Part shown: positions 53,877-62,657 of the stretch, piece after piece | How positions within the stretch are numbered: position 1 is the stretch's first letter | Layout: every line of letters starts with the position of its first letter | NCBI GenBank assembly: GCA_013373205.1 | Contig: JABXIG010000015.1 | Span: 186,001-250,000 of the forward strand | Source of the DNA: Methylocystaceae bacterium | GTDB lineage: Bacteria > Pseudomonadota > Alphaproteobacteria > Rhodospirillales > Terasakiellaceae | Length of the DNA: 64,000 nucleotides | Direction: 5' to 3' | Program-made: the position numbers and the translations under genes | Notes under the pieces: model-generated | The model's database searches: none | Told to the model about the DNA's origin: nothing | The model's input: only the letters and a program-made list of their open reading frames with translations

Positions 53877-53999
53877 TCAGGGGCGAGTAAGTCGTGCTAG
53901 GAGGAGAGAGAGGCGTTCTTGACCGTAAATACGCAACGCAACTGCGGCGCTTAGAGAAGCGGCAGTTAAAATAGCGGTGCTGATTTCCAAAACGGTCAT
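53877..53999 (-). CDS. leuL: Leucine-rich leader peptide of leuA
   Basis: A 40-codon ORF on the leuA strand, ending 128 bases before the leuA ATG. The C-terminal half reads LSLLLARL, a cluster of Leu codons (CTC, CTC, CTC, CTA, CTT) that fits ribosome stalling when Leu-tRNA is short. The pattern xxxAR matches known alphaproteobacterial trpL-type leader peptides. Overlapping the stop, CCCCTGA can pair with TCAGGGG downstream, or CTCGC with GCGAG locally, giving mutually exclusive hairpins. A promoter lies upstream. No ideal T-run follows, so the precise switch mechanism is unresolved. Confidence 0.65.
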   Translation of the reverse strand: MTVLEISTAILTAASLSAAVALRIYGQERLSLLLARLTRP

Positions 54000-54031
54000 T
54001 GTTAAAACCTGTCGTTAAACCTTATGCGTTC

Positions 54032-54060
54032 ATGAAAGCGTAATGAAAGCTGCTTGTCAA
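54032..54060 (-). promoter_or_regulatory. Promoter of the leuA leader transcript
   Basis: Minus strand -35 TTGACA (54060-54055), 17-bp spacer, -10 TTTCAT (54037-54032). The transcript would start ~25 bases before the leader-peptide ATG. Confidence 0.6.
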
Positions 54061-54073
54061 ATGGTTTTACTGT

Positions 54074-54142
54074 TTTCCTGCGCAAGCAGGAAACTTTTAA
54101 AGACAAGCATAATATTTATGAGGCCCCTGCCTACGCAGGGGC
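54074..54142. repeat. REP-like hairpin pair between leuA leader and FNR gene
   Basis: TTTCCTGC-GCAA-GCAGGAAA (54074-54093, GNRA loop) and GCCCCTGC-CTAC-GCAGGGGC (54123-54142). They share the CCTGC/GCAGG core with the pair at 28535-28597. Confidence 0.6.
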
Positions 54143-54154
54143 ACTGTTAAAAAA

Positions 54155-55168
54155 TTAAGCAGGTACGCCCATAGATGTGGAATATTCAAAGTGCAGTTCT
54201 TCATCCGGATAAGCATAAGAATGGGCTGCACGTGCTGCCATGGCTGCTTCAGAGAATCCGCACAGGATCAATTTCAGTTTATTCTCATAGGTAATAATGT
54301 CACCTACCGCAAAAACACCGTCTTCAGAGGTCGCCATGGTGGTTGGATTGACATTGAGGTGTTTCTTTTCAAGATCCAGCCCCCAATCTGCAATGGGGCC
54401 AAGGTTTTGGGACAGACCATAAAAAGGCAAGAGCACGTCAGCTTCCAAATCACGTGTCTGACCGTCAAAATCTTTGACCACAACCGCGCTTAACTGATCG
54501 CCTTCGCCTTTTAAGCCTTCCAACTGATAAGGCACGACCAGTTCGATCTTGCCGTCTTTATCCAGTTGCTGCATTTGCGAAACACTTTCCGGTGCCGCGC
54601 GGAATTTCGGGCGACGATGCACGACCTGAACGGATTTCGCAACTTCAGACAAAGACAGCGCCCAATCCACGGCACTATCACCACCACCTGCGATCACAAC
54701 GCGTTTGTCACGAAAGTCTTCACGTTTGCGCACCATATAAAAGACAGAGGTGCCTTCATATTGAAGGAGGCCTTCCAGTGGCGGGCGGTTCGGGCCAAAG
54801 GCGCCGACACCAGCGGCAACAATAACAGCTTTGGCATTGATCTTGGTGCCTTTGCTGGTTTCCAGATCAAAGGTGCCATCGGCTTGTTTTTTAAGTTTGG
54901 TCACTTGTTGGGACAGGTGATAGGTCGGATTAAAAGGGGCTGCCTGTTCTTCCAGCTTATTAATCAATTCCCCCCCAGTGATGGACGGATGGGCGGGAAT
55001 ATCGTAAATCGGTTTTTCCGGATAAAGGGCGGTACATTGCCCACCGATCATATCCAACGCATCAATCACATGACAGGTCATCTTCAACATGCCACATTCA
55101 AAGACTGCGAACAGTCCGGTCGGGCCAGCACCGATAATGGCAACATCAGTTGTGTGGGAATCTGTCAT
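54155..55168 (-). CDS. Ferredoxin/flavodoxin-NADP reductase, TrxB-like type
   Basis: A 337-aa FAD/NADPH flavoprotein with the thioredoxin-reductase fold but no redox-active CxxC, as in the YumC-type ferredoxin-NADP reductases. The FAD site is DVAIIGAGPTGLFAVFECG, the NADPH site VVIAGGGDSAVDWALSL, and DGVFAVGDI supports FAD binding. Probably provides reduced ferredoxin for biosynthesis. It is monocistronic and divergent from tsaE. Confidence 0.9.
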   Translation of the reverse strand: MTDSHTTDVAIIGAGPTGLFAVFECGMLKMTCHVIDALDMIGGQCTALYPEKPIYDIPAHPSITGGELINKLEEQAAPFNPTYHLSQQVTKLKKQADGTFDLETSKGTKINAKAVIVAAGVGAFGPNRPPLEGLLQYEGTSVFYMVRKREDFRDKRVVIAGGGDSAVDWALSLSEVAKSVQVVHRRPKFRAAPESVSQMQQLDKDGKIELVVPYQLEGLKGEGDQLSAVVVKDFDGQTRDLEADVLLPFYGLSQNLGPIADWGLDLEKKHLNVNPTTMATSEDGVFAVGDIITYENKLKLILCGFSEAAMAARAAHSYAYPDEELHFEYSTSMGVPA

Positions 55169-55247
55169 TTATCCAAACCTTCTTAAGAATTCGAGAACCA
55201 ATTGGCCCTAAAATGCGATGAAATTGCTGCCAAAGTCTAGTATTAAA

Positions 55248-55712
55248 ATGACCATGAAAATAAACATTGAAAATCAAAGCCAGACCGAGCTTTGCGCCCA
55301 ACGCATCGCCCACATCTCGCAACCCGGTGATGTCATTGCCTTGTATGGGGATTTGGGTGTTGGAAAATCCGTCTTTTCGCGCGCCTTTATCCGTGAGCTC
55401 ACAACGGATGATGAAGAAGTGCCCAGCCCGACCTTTACCCTTGTGCAGATTTACGAGGCAGAGGCCAGTGAGATTTATCACTTTGATATGTACCGCCTGG
55501 AAAGCCCGGATGACGCTCTGGAGCTAGGTATTGAAGAAGCCTTTAGTGACGGGGTTTCCCTGATCGAATGGCCCTCAAAACTGGGCAACTATTTGCCATG
55601 GGATTGTTTGAATATTGAGATTGCGCCCGGTGCAGATGACACAAGCCGCGTCATAACCCTTTCATCCCAAGGACAATGGATGAGCCGCCTTGAGGAGATT
55701 AACTTTGACTGA
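55248..55712 (+). CDS. tsaE: tRNA threonylcarbamoyladenosine biosynthesis protein TsaE
   Basis: A ~154-aa P-loop ATPase needed for t6A modification of tRNA. Walker A is GDLGVGKSVFSRAF, then VPSPTFTLVQIYE, the YHFDMYRLESPDDALELGIEEAF block and LIEWPSKL. Several ATGs (55218, 55248, 55254) are possible with no clear ribosome site; 55248 is used. The stop overlaps the amgK start. This tsaE-amgK-murU order occurs in many alpha- and gammaproteobacteria. Confidence 0.92.
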   Translation: MTMKINIENQSQTELCAQRIAHISQPGDVIALYGDLGVGKSVFSRAFIRELTTDDEEVPSPTFTLVQIYEAEASEIYHFDMYRLESPDDALELGIEEAFSDGVSLIEWPSKLGNYLPWDCLNIEIAPGADDTSRVITLSSQGQWMSRLEEINFD

Positions 55713-56709
55713 CCGCCAAGATTTACGAAACGCATTTTTAAAAAAACACGGCTGGGGTGATGTGGATTGCCCCCTCTTGGCAGGCGATGCCTCCTTTCGC
55801 AAATATTACCGCCTGACAAAAGGAGGGGATACGGTTGTTCTGATGGATGCACCGCCGCCTGAACAGGTCAAACCCTTCGTCAAAATCGCAAAGTTTCTGA
55901 CCCAAAACGGCTATAGCGCCCCCAAAATTCTCGCAAGCGATGCTGAAAACGGCTTTATCCTGCTGGAAGATTTAGGCGACAATACCTATACCCGCATGCT
56001 GCAACAGGGCGCCAATGAACGTGACCTTTATAAGCTGGCGATTGATGTGTTGGTAGATTTACATGAAGACGTCACCGATCTGCCCGACGACCTGCCACAT
56101 TATGACCATGACCTTTTGGCAACCGAAGCCCTGTTGCTTCCCGACTGGTGGATGAAGGCAGAATTCGGCGAGGGCCATGTCACCGCTGATATGCGCAAAT
56201 CCTATCTAAAAGCATGGGAAAAATCTTTTGATTACGTTCAACGTCACCCAAAAAAACTGGTGTTGCGTGACTATCATGTGGATAATTTATTGCTTTTAGA
56301 TAATCGCCAGAGCTATGCGGCATGCGGTCTTTTAGACTTTCAGGATGCCGTTTTGGGGCCCGGCATTTACGATGTAGTCAGCCTGCTTGAAGATGCCCGA
56401 CGCGATATCACAGTCAGCCTAATCGAAGAAATGAAAATGCGCTACACAAGTTCTTTTACCGATCTTGAACCCGATGATTTTGAAGCTGCCTTTGCCATAT
56501 TAGGGGCGCAACGTCACGCCAAAGTCATCGGCATTTTCGCACGCCTTTGTATGCGCGATGATAAACCGATCTATCTCCATCATATCCCACGGGTTTGGAA
56601 ACTGTTGGAACGGTCCTTAAAGCACCCCATCCTGAAAGACGTAAAAATCTGGATCGATAGCCATATTCCAAAAGATAAAAGAGGCATTCCCGCATGTCTG
56701 TTAAAGTAA
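55705..56709 (+). CDS. amgK: N-acetylmuramate/N-acetylglucosamine 1-kinase AmgK
   Basis: A 334-aa aminoglycoside phosphotransferase-fold kinase. It phosphorylates MurNAc at the anomeric carbon in the peptidoglycan-recycling route that bypasses de novo MurNAc synthesis and confers fosfomycin resistance in Pseudomonas. Kinase motifs: LAGDASFRKYYRL, LRDYHVDNLLLL (catalytic loop) and LLDFQDAVLGPGIYDV (metal). TTG 55705 follows GAGGAG at a perfect 7-base spacing and overlaps the tsaE stop. Directly followed by murU, with which it forms the known pair. Confidence 0.92.
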   Translation: MTDRQDLRNAFLKKHGWGDVDCPLLAGDASFRKYYRLTKGGDTVVLMDAPPPEQVKPFVKIAKFLTQNGYSAPKILASDAENGFILLEDLGDNTYTRMLQQGANERDLYKLAIDVLVDLHEDVTDLPDDLPHYDHDLLATEALLLPDWWMKAEFGEGHVTADMRKSYLKAWEKSFDYVQRHPKKLVLRDYHVDNLLLLDNRQSYAACGLLDFQDAVLGPGIYDVVSLLEDARRDITVSLIEEMKMRYTSSFTDLEPDDFEAAFAILGAQRHAKVIGIFARLCMRDDKPIYLHHIPRVWKLLERSLKHPILKDVKIWIDSHIPKDKRGIPACLLK

Positions 56710-57410
56710 CCTCCGGCATGGTACTGGCGGCCGGCTTAGGAACACGTATGCGCCCGCTGACCCTGACCACACCCAAGCCCCTGATCAAAGTTGCCGGGCG
56801 CACCATGGCGGATCATTGTCTGGATCGTTTAAAAGAAGCGGGGATTGAAGACGCTGTTTTGAATATCAGCTATTTAGGCGATCAGATTAAAGAGCATTTT
56901 TCCAAACGCAATGATCTCTCCATCTCTTTTAGTGAAGAAAATGAACCTTTAGAAACAGGCGGCGGTGTGGTCAAAGCACTCCCTCTTTTAAAGGGTGATG
57001 TTTTTTGCGTCATGAATGGGGATGCCGTTCTCGTCAATGGCCCCCACCTTGCGCTTAATCAAATGACAGAGCAATGGGATAAAGAGGCTATGGACGTTCT
57101 CTTGCTTCTTCACCCCAAAGACAAAGCCATCGGGTATAATGGGGCTGGTGATTTTTATATAAATGACGTGGGTAAGCCTGACTTTCGCGATGATCGCAAA
57201 ACAGCGCCGTATGTCTTTACTGGGGTTCAGCTTTTGGCCCGCACAGCCTTTGACAAAAAAACACAACAAAAATGGTCCTTGCGCGAAATCTATCAGGATG
57301 CCATTCAACAAGGGCGTGCCCGCGCCCTCATTCACGAAGGCGACTGGTTACATGTGGGCACACCGGACGGGTTACAATTAGCGGAAGATTATTTTGCAAA
57401 AAATTCTTGA
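56694..57410 (+). CDS. murU: N-acetylmuramate-1-phosphate uridylyltransferase MurU
   Basis: A 238-aa nucleotidyltransferase turning MurNAc-1-P and UTP into UDP-MurNAc, the step after AmgK. Signature GMVLAAGLGTRMRPLTLTTPKPLIKVAGR binds UTP (seen as LAAGLGTRMRPLT and TPKPLIKVAG); further ENEPLETGGGVVKALPLL and MNGDAVL. Overlaps amgK by 16 bases and lnt by 17, so translation is coupled. Confidence 0.93.
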   Translation: MSVKVTSGMVLAAGLGTRMRPLTLTTPKPLIKVAGRTMADHCLDRLKEAGIEDAVLNISYLGDQIKEHFSKRNDLSISFSEENEPLETGGGVVKALPLLKGDVFCVMNGDAVLVNGPHLALNQMTEQWDKEAMDVLLLLHPKDKAIGYNGAGDFYINDVGKPDFRDDRKTAPYVFTGVQLLARTAFDKKTQQKWSLREIYQDAIQQGRARALIHEGDWLHVGTPDGLQLAEDYFAKNS

Positions 57411-58953
57411 AACCAAGGGCTACAAACGGGCCTTAATTTTAATCCTGCTTGGGGTTTTCGTCGTTCTGGCCTTGCCGCCTGTTTATATCTTCCCCTTGGC
57501 CTTTATCGGTTTGTCCGGCTTGTTTCTTTTTCTGGATCGCGCGACCTCTAAAAAAGAAGCCTTCATAATTGGCTGGATGTTCGGCATCGGCTTTTTTGGC
57601 GCCGGACTTTATTGGCTGACCAATGCCTTTCTGGTTCATCCCGACAAACATGGCTGGCTGATCCCCATTGCCGTGCCCGCTTTGGCCATTTCAGTCGGTC
57701 TGTTTAACGGATTTACCAGCCTGTTTAGTTACCTTGCTTGGTCCTTTGGTCAAAAAAACGGACCTGTTTGGATACGCATCCTCTTATTTTGCGCCATCTG
57801 GACAGTGATGGAATGGGTACGCAGCTGGATATTCACAGGGTTCCCGTGGAACTTAATCGGCACCATCTGGGGCTTTAGTGATGAAATGATGCAGCCTGCG
57901 GCCTATGTCGGTGCTTTTGGTTTAAGCCTTCTAACCATGTTTGCCTGCACCTTTGGGGCTGCCCTTCCACGGTTTAAAGCGGCCTCACTTTTCATGGTGC
58001 TTGCCTTACCGGGATTAATGTTTCTAAGCGGTTATTTACGCTTGATGAATGCCCAAAACGATGTCCATGACGAGATAACCCTGCGCCTTGTCCAGCCCAA
58101 CATCCCCCAAAAAACAAAATGGGATAAGGGGCTGAAACTGGATCATTTCAACAAACATCTGGAACTCAGCCTGAAAGCGGGACCAAATGGCCAATTGCCC
58201 ACCCATACCATCTGGCCGGAAACAGCCGTGACTTATGCTGCCAATCGTTACCCCAACGTCTTGCAGGCCATTTCATCTGTGGCCCCACAAGGCGGGGCCA
58301 TTCTGACAGGGACCCCGCGCATGACTGATCGCGGCGTAGAGCCATTTCAGGTCTGGAATTCGATGATTGTCGTAAATGACAAAGCACACGTCATTGCCAG
58401 CTATGATAAATCCCATCTGGTTCCTTTTGGGGAATATATCCCCTTGCGCGCCTGGAACCCGATTCCCAAACTCACCGCCGGAATGGTCGATTTTTCTGCT
58501 GGATCAGGACAAAAAACGATCAAAATCGATGGCTTACCCCCCTTTAGCCCCTTAATTTGTTACGAAATAATCTTCCCAAATGCTGTTTTAGACAAAAAAA
58601 ATCGCCCCCAATGGCTGCTTAATTTGACAAATGATGGCTGGTATGGGAATAGCCCCGGCCCCTATCAACACTTAATAAGTGCGCGCATGCGCAGTATAGA
58701 AGAGGGCTTACCCCTTGTTCGTGTTGCAAACACGGGGGTCACGACTGCGACTGACTCATATGGACGTATGCAGACTGCCATCCCCTATGGGACTGAGGGT
58801 TTTGTAGATATCGCTTTGCATAAGCCTTTGGAAAAAATGCCTCTTTCCGCAACATATCCAAATACTGTTTGGGTTGTTTTAATAATCGCTATTTCTCTTT
58901 TAAACACGCTCCATCTGCAAGTAAGAATGAAGAAAAAATCAACCCAAAGTTAG
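57394..58953 (+). CDS. lnt: Apolipoprotein N-acyltransferase
   Basis: A 519-aa inner-membrane enzyme adding the third acyl chain to lipoproteins. N-terminal helices (residues ~10-210) precede a nitrilase-like domain with catalytic Glu in WPETAV, Lys in DKSHLVPFGEYIP and Cys in LICYEIIFP. TTG 57394 with a GGAAG ribosome site overlaps the murU end. Fourth gene of the tsaE-amgK-murU-lnt run. Confidence 0.93.
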   Translation: MQKILETKGYKRALILILLGVFVVLALPPVYIFPLAFIGLSGLFLFLDRATSKKEAFIIGWMFGIGFFGAGLYWLTNAFLVHPDKHGWLIPIAVPALAISVGLFNGFTSLFSYLAWSFGQKNGPVWIRILLFCAIWTVMEWVRSWIFTGFPWNLIGTIWGFSDEMMQPAAYVGAFGLSLLTMFACTFGAALPRFKAASLFMVLALPGLMFLSGYLRLMNAQNDVHDEITLRLVQPNIPQKTKWDKGLKLDHFNKHLELSLKAGPNGQLPTHTIWPETAVTYAANRYPNVLQAISSVAPQGGAILTGTPRMTDRGVEPFQVWNSMIVVNDKAHVIASYDKSHLVPFGEYIPLRAWNPIPKLTAGMVDFSAGSGQKTIKIDGLPPFSPLICYEIIFPNAVLDKKNRPQWLLNLTNDGWYGNSPGPYQHLISARMRSIEEGLPLVRVANTGVTTATDSYGRMQTAIPYGTEGFVDIALHKPLEKMPLSATYPNTVWVVLIIAISLLNTLHLQVRMKKKSTQS

Positions 58954-59070
58954 CCCCTCAACCCCGCAAAATACCTTAGTTGTTCTTGGAAAATTTATTT
59001 TGCTATAATCCAAAAAACTTCTTAAAGATTACAAGCCTCAACTAGCAATACAAATAAAAAGGGGAAGATA

Positions 59071-59541
59071 ATGGAAGCGGTCGCAAAACCTGTGGGATTG
59101 CCTAAAAAAAAACCAGGGCAGCCGAATCCGATTGACATTCATGTTGGGGCACGCTTGCGCCGTCGCCGCACCCTGCTAGGGATGAGTCAAGGCAAACTGG
59201 GTGAGACCGTTGGACTGACCTTCCAACAAATCCAAAAATACGAACGTGGTGCCAACCGGATCGGGGCAAGCCGCCTTTATGACCTTAGTCGCGTACTAGA
59301 TGTTTCCATTTCCTATTTTTTCGAAGAAATGCCAACTGAACTAAGTGATGAACGATACAAAGATATTAATGATCACTTGAGTACAGATGTCTCGGCTTTT
59401 GAAGTAGATGATATGACGCGCCGTGAAACTCTTGAACTGGTGCGCAACTACTATCAGATCACCAGCGCCAGTGTACGTCGTCGTGTTTTTGAGCTGACCA
59501 AAGTCCTCTCCAACGATTCTGATGACGACAATAATACTTGA
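59071..59541 (+). CDS. Xre-family helix-turn-helix regulator
   Basis: A 156-aa DNA-binding protein. The HTH is at ~30-80 ([50 protein letters not shown], shown as [20 protein letters not shown] and [14 protein letters not shown]). The C-terminal 70 residues form a small helical domain. It lies ahead of the metK riboswitch. Similar regulators occur beside metK in many Rhodospirillales; target unknown. Confidence 0.9.
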   Translation: MEAVAKPVGLPKKKPGQPNPIDIHVGARLRRRRTLLGMSQGKLGETVGLTFQQIQKYERGANRIGASRLYDLSRVLDVSISYFFEEMPTELSDERYKDINDHLSTDVSAFEVDDMTRRETLELVRNYYQITSASVRRRVFELTKVLSNDSDDDNNT

Positions 59542-59594
59542 CCAAAACGACATTTCTGTTACAAATCGCGCCGACTTAACTCTAGGGAACCCCT

Positions 59595-59658
59595 AGGGTT
59601 TGTGGGGGGATTTGGACTGCTTGCGCACCCACACCAAAAAATGCCGCTAAGTGGGGCT
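59595..59658 (+). ncRNA. SAM-II (SAM-alpha) riboswitch ahead of metK
   Basis: The aptamer pattern is clear: P1 TGTGGG (59601-59606) pairs with CCCACA (59628-59633); GATTTGG (59609-59615) and CTTGC (59620-59624) lie in the loop; an A-run and GCCGCTAAG (59643-59651) form the pseudoknot side. It senses SAM and would reduce metK expression when SAM is abundant. It ends ~55 bases before the metK ATG. Confidence 0.85.
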
Positions 59659-59712
59659 AATACATACGCCCTAGGTCCATTCGTTTAACTTTTTGATCGA
59701 AAGGCGCTTGTA

Positions 59713-60885
59713 ATGGCACTCGACAAATATTTATTTACTTCTGAATCCGTATCAGAAGGGCACCCGGACAAGGTTGCCGACCGTATTTCCGACACCATCA
59801 TTGATGCATTCCTGGAACGCGATCCTTATTCACGTGTTGCCGTTGAAACCATGGTCACCACAAATTTTGTGGCGTTGGCTGGTGAAGTACGCGGTCCGGA
59901 CGACCTGAACCACGACAAGTTTAAAGAACTGGCCCGCGAAGCCATCAAAGAAATCGGCTATGAACAACGTGGCTTCCACTGGAAAGATTGTGAAATCACC
60001 TCACAGATCCACAGCCAGTCTGCTGATATCGCCCAAGGCGTTGACGAAGGCACAGGGACGGACACAGAAGAAGGTGCTGGTGACCAAGGGATCATGTTTG
60101 GCTATGCCTGTAACGAAACACCGGAACTGATGCCCGCACCGATCATGTATTCACACCAAATTTTGCGTCGTATGGCTGAAGATCGTCATTCAGGCAAAGT
60201 TGTCGGTTTTGGCCCGGACAGCAAATCACAAGTCACATTGGCTTATGAAAATGGCAAGCCTGTCCGCGCCACGTCTTTGGTTGTGTCCACACAGCACGAT
60301 GCAAACCTGTCTCTAGGTGATGTTCGTGAACTGGTCCTGCCTTACTTTGAAGAAGTTCTGCCCGAAGGCTGGTTGCCTGCAGACGATGAAATCTACGTCA
60401 ACCCGACAGGCCGTTTCGTCATTGGTGGTCCTGATGGGGATGCTGGCCTGACAGGTCGTAAAATCATCGTGGATACATATGGCGGTGCAGCACCACACGG
60501 TGGCGGGGCTTTCTCTGGTAAAGACCCAACCAAGGTGGACCGTTCAGCTGCTTATGCAGCCCGTTACCTTGCAAAAAACATCGTGGCTGCTGGCCTGTCT
60601 GACAAATGTACCATCCAATTGTCATACGCTATCGGGATTTCCAAGCCGTTGTCTGTATATGTAGACACCGCCGGCACCAACAAAGTGGACGAACAAAAGA
60701 TCGCCAAAATCGCGTCTGAGATCATGAACCTGTCGCCGCGCGGCATTCGTGAACACCTCAAGCTGAATGCGCCGATCTACAAAGAAACATCTGCTTATGG
60801 TCACTTTGGCCGCACACCAACAGATGAAGGTCACTTCACTTGGGAAAAAACAGACCTTGTGGACGAACTGAAACGTCAGTTCTAA
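59713..60885 (+). CDS. metK: S-adenosylmethionine synthetase
   Basis: A 390-aa enzyme making SAM from methionine and ATP. Motifs: [63 protein letters not shown] (shown as [18 protein letters not shown]) and [19 protein letters not shown] (shown as [13 protein letters not shown]). Full-length. It is controlled by the SAM-II aptamer in its leader. A terminator follows. Confidence 0.98.
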   Translation: MALDKYLFTSESVSEGHPDKVADRISDTIIDAFLERDPYSRVAVETMVTTNFVALAGEVRGPDDLNHDKFKELAREAIKEIGYEQRGFHWKDCEITSQIHSQSADIAQGVDEGTGTDTEEGAGDQGIMFGYACNETPELMPAPIMYSHQILRRMAEDRHSGKVVGFGPDSKSQVTLAYENGKPVRATSLVVSTQHDANLSLGDVRELVLPYFEEVLPEGWLPADDEIYVNPTGRFVIGGPDGDAGLTGRKIIVDTYGGAAPHGGGAFSGKDPTKVDRSAAYAARYLAKNIVAAGLSDKCTIQLSYAIGISKPLSVYVDTAGTNKVDEQKIAKIASEIMNLSPRGIREHLKLNAPIYKETSAYGHFGRTPTDEGHFTWEKTDLVDELKRQF

Positions 60886-60907
60886 ATCAAAACTGTTGAA
60901 ATCAGCG

Positions 60908-60937
60908 AAAAAGCCCGGCTATAAGGTCGGGCTTTTT
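60908..60937 (+). terminator. Rho-independent terminator of metK
   Basis: AAAAAGCCCG pairs with CGGGCTTTTT around a 9-base loop, 22 bases after the stop. Confidence 0.92.
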
Positions 60938-60959
60938 TGTTATCGCTTGAGACACCCCC

Positions 60960-61664
60960 ATGACTGATCCCGATCTTTATACCACCCGCTTGAAAACGTT
61001 TGGCCGCCGCCAAGGCTACAAGCTCAAGCCACGCCAGCAAGAACTGGTAGACAACTTACTCCCCAAACTGGAAATTACCCCCAGTGAAGATGGATCATTT
61101 ATGGACCCGAAAAGCCTATTCAAAACAGACGTAAAGCAAGTCTGGTTTGAAGTTGGTTTTGGTGGTGGGGAACATTGCGCCCAACAATTGGAAGACAATC
61201 CGGATGTGGGCATGCTGGCATGTGAACCCTTTATCAACGGCGTTGCTATGTTACTCAATCACATTGACAATCGGGGTTTAAGTGACCGAGTGCGCATTCT
61301 ACCCGATGACGCCAGACCACTCTTGGATGTGATGCCCGATTCTTCCATTGATCGTTTGTTTTTGCTTTTCCCTGACCCGTGGCGCAAGAAACGCCATGCC
61401 AAACGCCGTTTTGTCGGACCTGAAAATCTGCCACTGATCTCGCGTGTTTTAAAGCCAGGGGCAGAATTTCGCGTGGGCAGCGACCATATGCCTTATATCG
61501 ACTGGACCCTTGAACATATGTCGCAACACCCGGACTTTGAATGGATATGTGAAGGCCCGAGTGACTGGCGCGTACGTCCCGATGACTGGCCGCCAACACG
61601 CTATGAACAAAAAGCCATTCGTCAGGGCAAGCTCTGTGTTTATTTACGTTTTAGACGGAAATAA
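60960..61664 (+). CDS. trmB: tRNA (guanine-N7-)-methyltransferase TrmB
   Basis: A 234-aa SAM-dependent methyltransferase that forms m7G46 in tRNA. The SAM site is EVGFGGGEHCAQQL, the acidic motif CEPFINGVAML, and the TrmB signature is LLFPDPWRKKRHAKRRF. The ATG is 23 bases after the metK terminator. Its cofactor comes from the neighbouring metK enzyme. Confidence 0.96.
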   Translation: MTDPDLYTTRLKTFGRRQGYKLKPRQQELVDNLLPKLEITPSEDGSFMDPKSLFKTDVKQVWFEVGFGGGEHCAQQLEDNPDVGMLACEPFINGVAMLLNHIDNRGLSDRVRILPDDARPLLDVMPDSSIDRLFLLFPDPWRKKRHAKRRFVGPENLPLISRVLKPGAEFRVGSDHMPYIDWTLEHMSQHPDFEWICEGPSDWRVRPDDWPPTRYEQKAIRQGKLCVYLRFRRK

Positions 61665-61732
61665 CTCTCAAGACGTTGTAATTTCTGATATGATCATCTG
61701 ACTGACCATCATAACAAGAAGTTACAAAAGTC

Positions 61733-62506
61733 ATGCCACGCGGTCTTCTGTTCATTGCTAGCCTTATCTACCTCCTGCTTGCCAATTCTGTTATGGCAAC
61801 GACAGTGGTGAATGTTTTGGCGTATCCGTTCCCGCCTTTTCTGAATGATGACAAAAAAACGGGACTGACAGCCGATATCATCAAGCTGTTCAACAAAAAC
61901 CAATCCCGCTTCGACTTTAAGCTCATGGTCGTGAAACCACAGGAACGTTATCAACCGATCCTGTCCGGCAAAGCCCATATGATGCTATTTGAAATGCCCG
62001 AATGGAACTGGCAGGAACATGAAAACAATGTCCAGTTCAGCAAACTTTTGCTGAAAGGCGGCGAAGTCTACGTCGCCAAACGTCACCGAGATCAACTGCG
62101 CTTTGATTTCGAGCAGATTGAAAATCGCAGAATCATGGCTTACGAAGGATATCACTATACTTTTGCCGATATGAATGCCGATCAAAACTGGCTCAAATCC
62201 AACTTCAACATCGCCTTCACCAATTCTCACCCTCATATGCTGAAAGCTGTCAAAAGCGGGGAAGTCGATATCGCGGTGGTCACCCTGTCGTTCCTGAAAC
62301 AATATTTTCACGACAACCCACAAGACCTGTTGACCTATGTCATTTCACAACAATTTGCCCAAGTCTACAAACTGCGTGCCCTTGTCGCTAAAGAATCACC
62401 TTTGAAACTGACAGAATTAGAAGACCTGTTGCATAATCTTAAAAATAATAATGCCCTGCAACCTGTTCTGGAAACCTATGGGGTCCTGCGTCAGTGGCAA
62501 TTTTAG
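61733..62506 (+). CDS. Periplasmic solute-binding protein, SBP family 3-like
   Basis: A 257-aa exported binding protein with a signal peptide (MPRGLLFIASLIYLLLANSVMA) and the SBP_bac_3 fold, recognisable from VVNVLAYPFPPFLND and GLTADIIKLFNK, but divergent and without a permease nearby. Resembles the protein at 22516-23274. Ligand unknown. The ATG at 61733 lies 8 bases after GAAG. Confidence 0.72.
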   Translation: MPRGLLFIASLIYLLLANSVMATTVVNVLAYPFPPFLNDDKKTGLTADIIKLFNKNQSRFDFKLMVVKPQERYQPILSGKAHMMLFEMPEWNWQEHENNVQFSKLLLKGGEVYVAKRHRDQLRFDFEQIENRRIMAYEGYHYTFADMNADQNWLKSNFNIAFTNSHPHMLKAVKSGEVDIAVVTLSFLKQYFHDNPQDLLTYVISQQFAQVYKLRALVAKESPLKLTELEDLLHNLKNNNALQPVLETYGVLRQWQF

Positions 62507-62513
62507 AAAAAAC

Positions 62514-62541
62514 TTGCATTTTAAAAAAAGAAGCGTATAAA
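62514..62541 (+). promoter_or_regulatory. Promoter of the rimP-nusA transcript
   Basis: -35 TTGCAT (62514-62519) and -10 TATAAA (62536-62541) with a 16-bp spacer, ~115 bases ahead of the rimP ATG. Confidence 0.6.
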
Positions 62542-62562
62542 GACGGCGAACTCAATACATAA

Positions 62563-62611
62563 CCACTTTACGTGGACTATATTGAAGTGGGCCTGGCGGT
62601 CCGCTTTTTTT
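62563..62611 (+). promoter_or_regulatory. Attenuator in the rimP-nusA leader
   Basis: A terminator hairpin (62585-62593 with 62598-62606, two G-U pairs, loop TGGC) is followed by seven T. Upstream CCACTT (62563-62568) can pair either with GTGG (62572-62575) locally or with AAGTGG (62585-62590), the terminator's left arm. The second pairing would prevent the terminator. This is the layout of a transcription attenuator. Confidence 0.6.
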
Positions 62612-62657
62612 GTTGATGGGTCCTTGTGATCGACTTTAAAAAGGGAAACTAAGCATT

